Source: Nitrospirota bacterium (GTDB taxonomy: Bacteria > Nitrospirota > UBA9217). From it: a stretch of 8,170 nucleotides of DNA. This document shows positions 6,920 through 8,170 of this stretch, in pieces; positions within the stretch are counted from its first letter, which is position 1, and each line of letters opens with the position of its first letter. The notes under the pieces are model-generated. The model had not been told where the DNA came from, made no database searches, and saw only the letters and a program-made list of their open reading frames with translations. Made by a program: the position numbers and the translations under genes. Where the stretch lies: the NCBI GenBank assembly GCA_027456925.1, contig DAIDTZ010000312.1, positions 1 through 8,170 of the forward strand, given 5' to 3'.

Positions 6920-6952
6920 AAAAAAAGCGCCCTCAACGAACTGAAGGCGCTT
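6920..6952 (-). terminator. intrinsic terminator of the DUF3426-like gene
   Basis: On the minus strand AAGCGCCTTCA (6952-6942) pairs with TGAGGGCGCTT (6935-6925), 11 bp including one G-U, with a 6-nt loop. It is followed by five more U after the stem end (seven T in a row, 6926-6920). It lies about 50 nt past the stop codon at 7002 and is a textbook Rho-independent terminator, isolating metK from this gene. Confidence 0.88.
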
Positions 6953-7001
6953 CCTCAATGAAAACGAAGGAGGATTCAACCGGAATGCGTGGTCACAGCT
7001 T

Positions 7002-8170
7002 TTACTTTGCTTCTTCTATTTCTTTAGATAGCCGTGCGGGATTGAACGGTTTCAACACGGCATTGAAGCTCGCGATTCCGCTGGGAGGCTGGAAATACCG
7101 CATCTCGAAGGGAACGCTGCCCCTTGCCGGAATGACAACGCCCTGTTCCTGAAGGATTTTTGCTTTCAGTTCCTGAACGTTCCTGCCGCGTTGCGCCAGG
7201 ACGTCGTAATCTTTTCGCGTGTAAAGCTGTTTTCCGTTCAATACCCGGAGTTTATTCAGCACCGTGCCTTGTGCATCGTAAACGTCGGCGACAACATACC
7301 ACCCGGCTCGTTCCTTATCCGTCAAGTTCTCGACAATGCCCGAAATGAGCAGGTCGCCGTTCGCTTCCACTGCGCCGGACGGGTTGACAATGCGCAAACC
7401 ATCGATCGAGGTGGTCCCGGTGGCCGGTTTATCGGACTTCTGCAAAGAAGGCAGAATATACCTATAGACACCATACCCTGCTGCTCCGAGCAGAACGAGG
7501 ACAATCAAAAGCAGGAGTATCATCCTGTTGGAAGGGAAAGGACCGGCCGCCGGAACTTCGCTTTCGGCCTGTTTCACTGTCGGACGCATTGGTTCCCTTT
7601 TGAGGACAGATGGAGCAACCGGCGTTGCTGGAGACTTTTGTTCCGGTGACGGCTTCACCGGCTTGGGTTCAGCCGGCCGATGTCTCGCCGCTGCCGCTGC
7701 TTCCGGCTTAAGTTTCGGTTTCGGCGCGGGTTCTGCCCGGGGGACGGGTTTGGGTCCCGGCGCGGGTTCGGAAGCGCGTTCCGGCTCTGCATGCAGTTCC
7801 GGCGATTGAACTGCCTCCGGTGGAAACTGAAGTGCTGCTTCGAGACCTTGTTTCTGCTCCCGTTCTTCGGCAATCCCAGGCCCAGCCGTCGGTTCCGTTG
7901 CCAACGTTAACGCCGGCTCAGACGGGAACGTAAATGCATCCTCAAGGTCAGGGGACAGTTCCGGGACCGGTTGTTTATCTTCATTGGGGAACGATTCTTC
8001 GAAGAGGTTGGGCTCGGCCGCCGAAGGTTCCTCTTTCCCCCGCAAAAAATCCGGGACCGGGGATGACGAGCGGTCTAAACCCTCCCGCTCCTCTGCATTG
8101 GTCGCGCTTGCAGGCAAGGCGTTCTTCAGCAGCGCCCCTTCTTCCGCCTTTGCTGCTCCTGCTTCACGGG
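7002..8170 (-). CDS. DUF3426-like single-pass membrane protein, C-terminal part (runs off right edge)
   Basis: The frame is open to the window edge, so the true start lies outside; 388 residues are visible, and the first possible internal start (TTG 8117) has no reason to be used. In order: an acidic, Pro/Glu/Ala-rich, low-complexity cytoplasmic linker (8170 to about 7560) with repeated PAP/PKP/EPA units; one transmembrane helix (about 7523-7458, MILLLLIVLVLLGAAG); and a C-terminal domain of about 130 residues (SGIVENLTDKERAGWYVVAD, AQGTVL, PARGSVPFEMRY) with the beta-rich pattern of DUF3426/FxLYD domains. In many proteobacteria-like genomes such proteins begin with an MJ0042-type zinc ribbon; that part would be off the edge. 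Function is unknown; membrane anchoring with the DUF3426 domain outside is the likely topology. It ends in its own terminator (6920-6952). Confidence 0.75.
   Translation of the reverse strand, partial: REAGAAKAEEGALLKNALPASATNAEEREGLDRSSSPVPDFLRGKEEPSAAEPNLFEESFPNEDKQPVPELSPDLEDAFTFPSEPALTLATEPTAGPGIAEEREQKQGLEAALQFPPEAVQSPELHAEPERASEPAPGPKPVPRAEPAPKPKLKPEAAAAARHRPAEPKPVKPSPEQKSPATPVAPSVLKREPMRPTVKQAESEVPAAGPFPSNRMILLLLIVLVLLGAAGYGVYRYILPSLQKSDKPATGTTSIDGLRIVNPSGAVEANGDLLISGIVENLTDKERAGWYVVADVYDAQGTVLNKLRVLNGKQLYTRKDYDVLAQRGRNVQELKAKILQEQGVVIPARGSVPFEMRYFQPPSGIASFNAVLKPFNPARLSKEIEEAK

Noticed and set aside
6663..6924. SAM riboswitch upstream of metK
   Set aside because: The inferred leader is only about 35 nt and no SAM-I, SAM-II or SAM-IV core was seen in the gap.

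Overview
The window looks like a piece of a free-living, probably anaerobic or microaerophilic Gram-negative bacterium of the Nitrospirota/Desulfobacterota kind. That placement is an inference from four things: a Tat-exported [NiFe]-hydrogenase next to a small periplasmic cytochrome c, a DUF3426-type protein next to metK, the metK sequence style, and intergenic palindromic repeats. Nearly everything is on the minus strand; the one clear plus-strand gene is an ADP-ribosylglycohydrolase.

Layout from left to right. (1) Positions 1-443: the N-terminal part of a Group 1-type [NiFe]-hydrogenase small subunit, running off the left edge. It has a twin-arginine signal, and Asp replaces the first proximal-cluster cysteine. 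(2) 444-961: non-coding, with two candidate minus-strand promoters, a possibly structured leader for the hydrogenase, and a terminator hairpin behind the next gene. (3) 962-1288: a small secreted monohaem cytochrome c with its own promoter. (4) 1435-1683: a decayed small gene that is easily missed. It has a good promoter, Shine-Dalgarno and ATG, but an in-frame amber codon and two frame changes break it. (5) 1806-2726: an ARH3/DraG-like ADP-ribosylglycohydrolase. (6) 2864-3724: an EamA/DMT transporter whose start codon directly abuts a 70-bp imperfect palindromic repeat with a U-tract. (7) 3871-6662: the methyl cycle block, metK followed by ahcY, with a clear S-adenosylhomocysteine (SAH) riboswitch directly in front of ahcY. 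(8) 7002-8170: the C-terminal part of a DUF3426-like single-pass membrane protein with a long Pro/Glu/Ala-rich linker, ended by a strong intrinsic terminator and running off the right edge.

MetK makes S-adenosylmethionine from methionine and ATP. Methyltransferases turn it into S-adenosylhomocysteine, which AhcY clears. The riboswitch lets SAH itself turn on ahcY while metK upstream has an ordinary sigma-70 promoter and no visible riboswitch. The ahcY protein and its riboswitch look betaproteobacterial while metK does not, so the two may have been acquired together.

The most interesting points are the 3Cys-1Asp-like proximal cluster site in the hydrogenase, the possible transfer of a riboswitch-plus-ahcY cassette, the previously hidden pseudogene, and the palindromic repeat sitting on the transporter start. 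I found no CRISPR array, tRNA, rRNA or insertion sequence.
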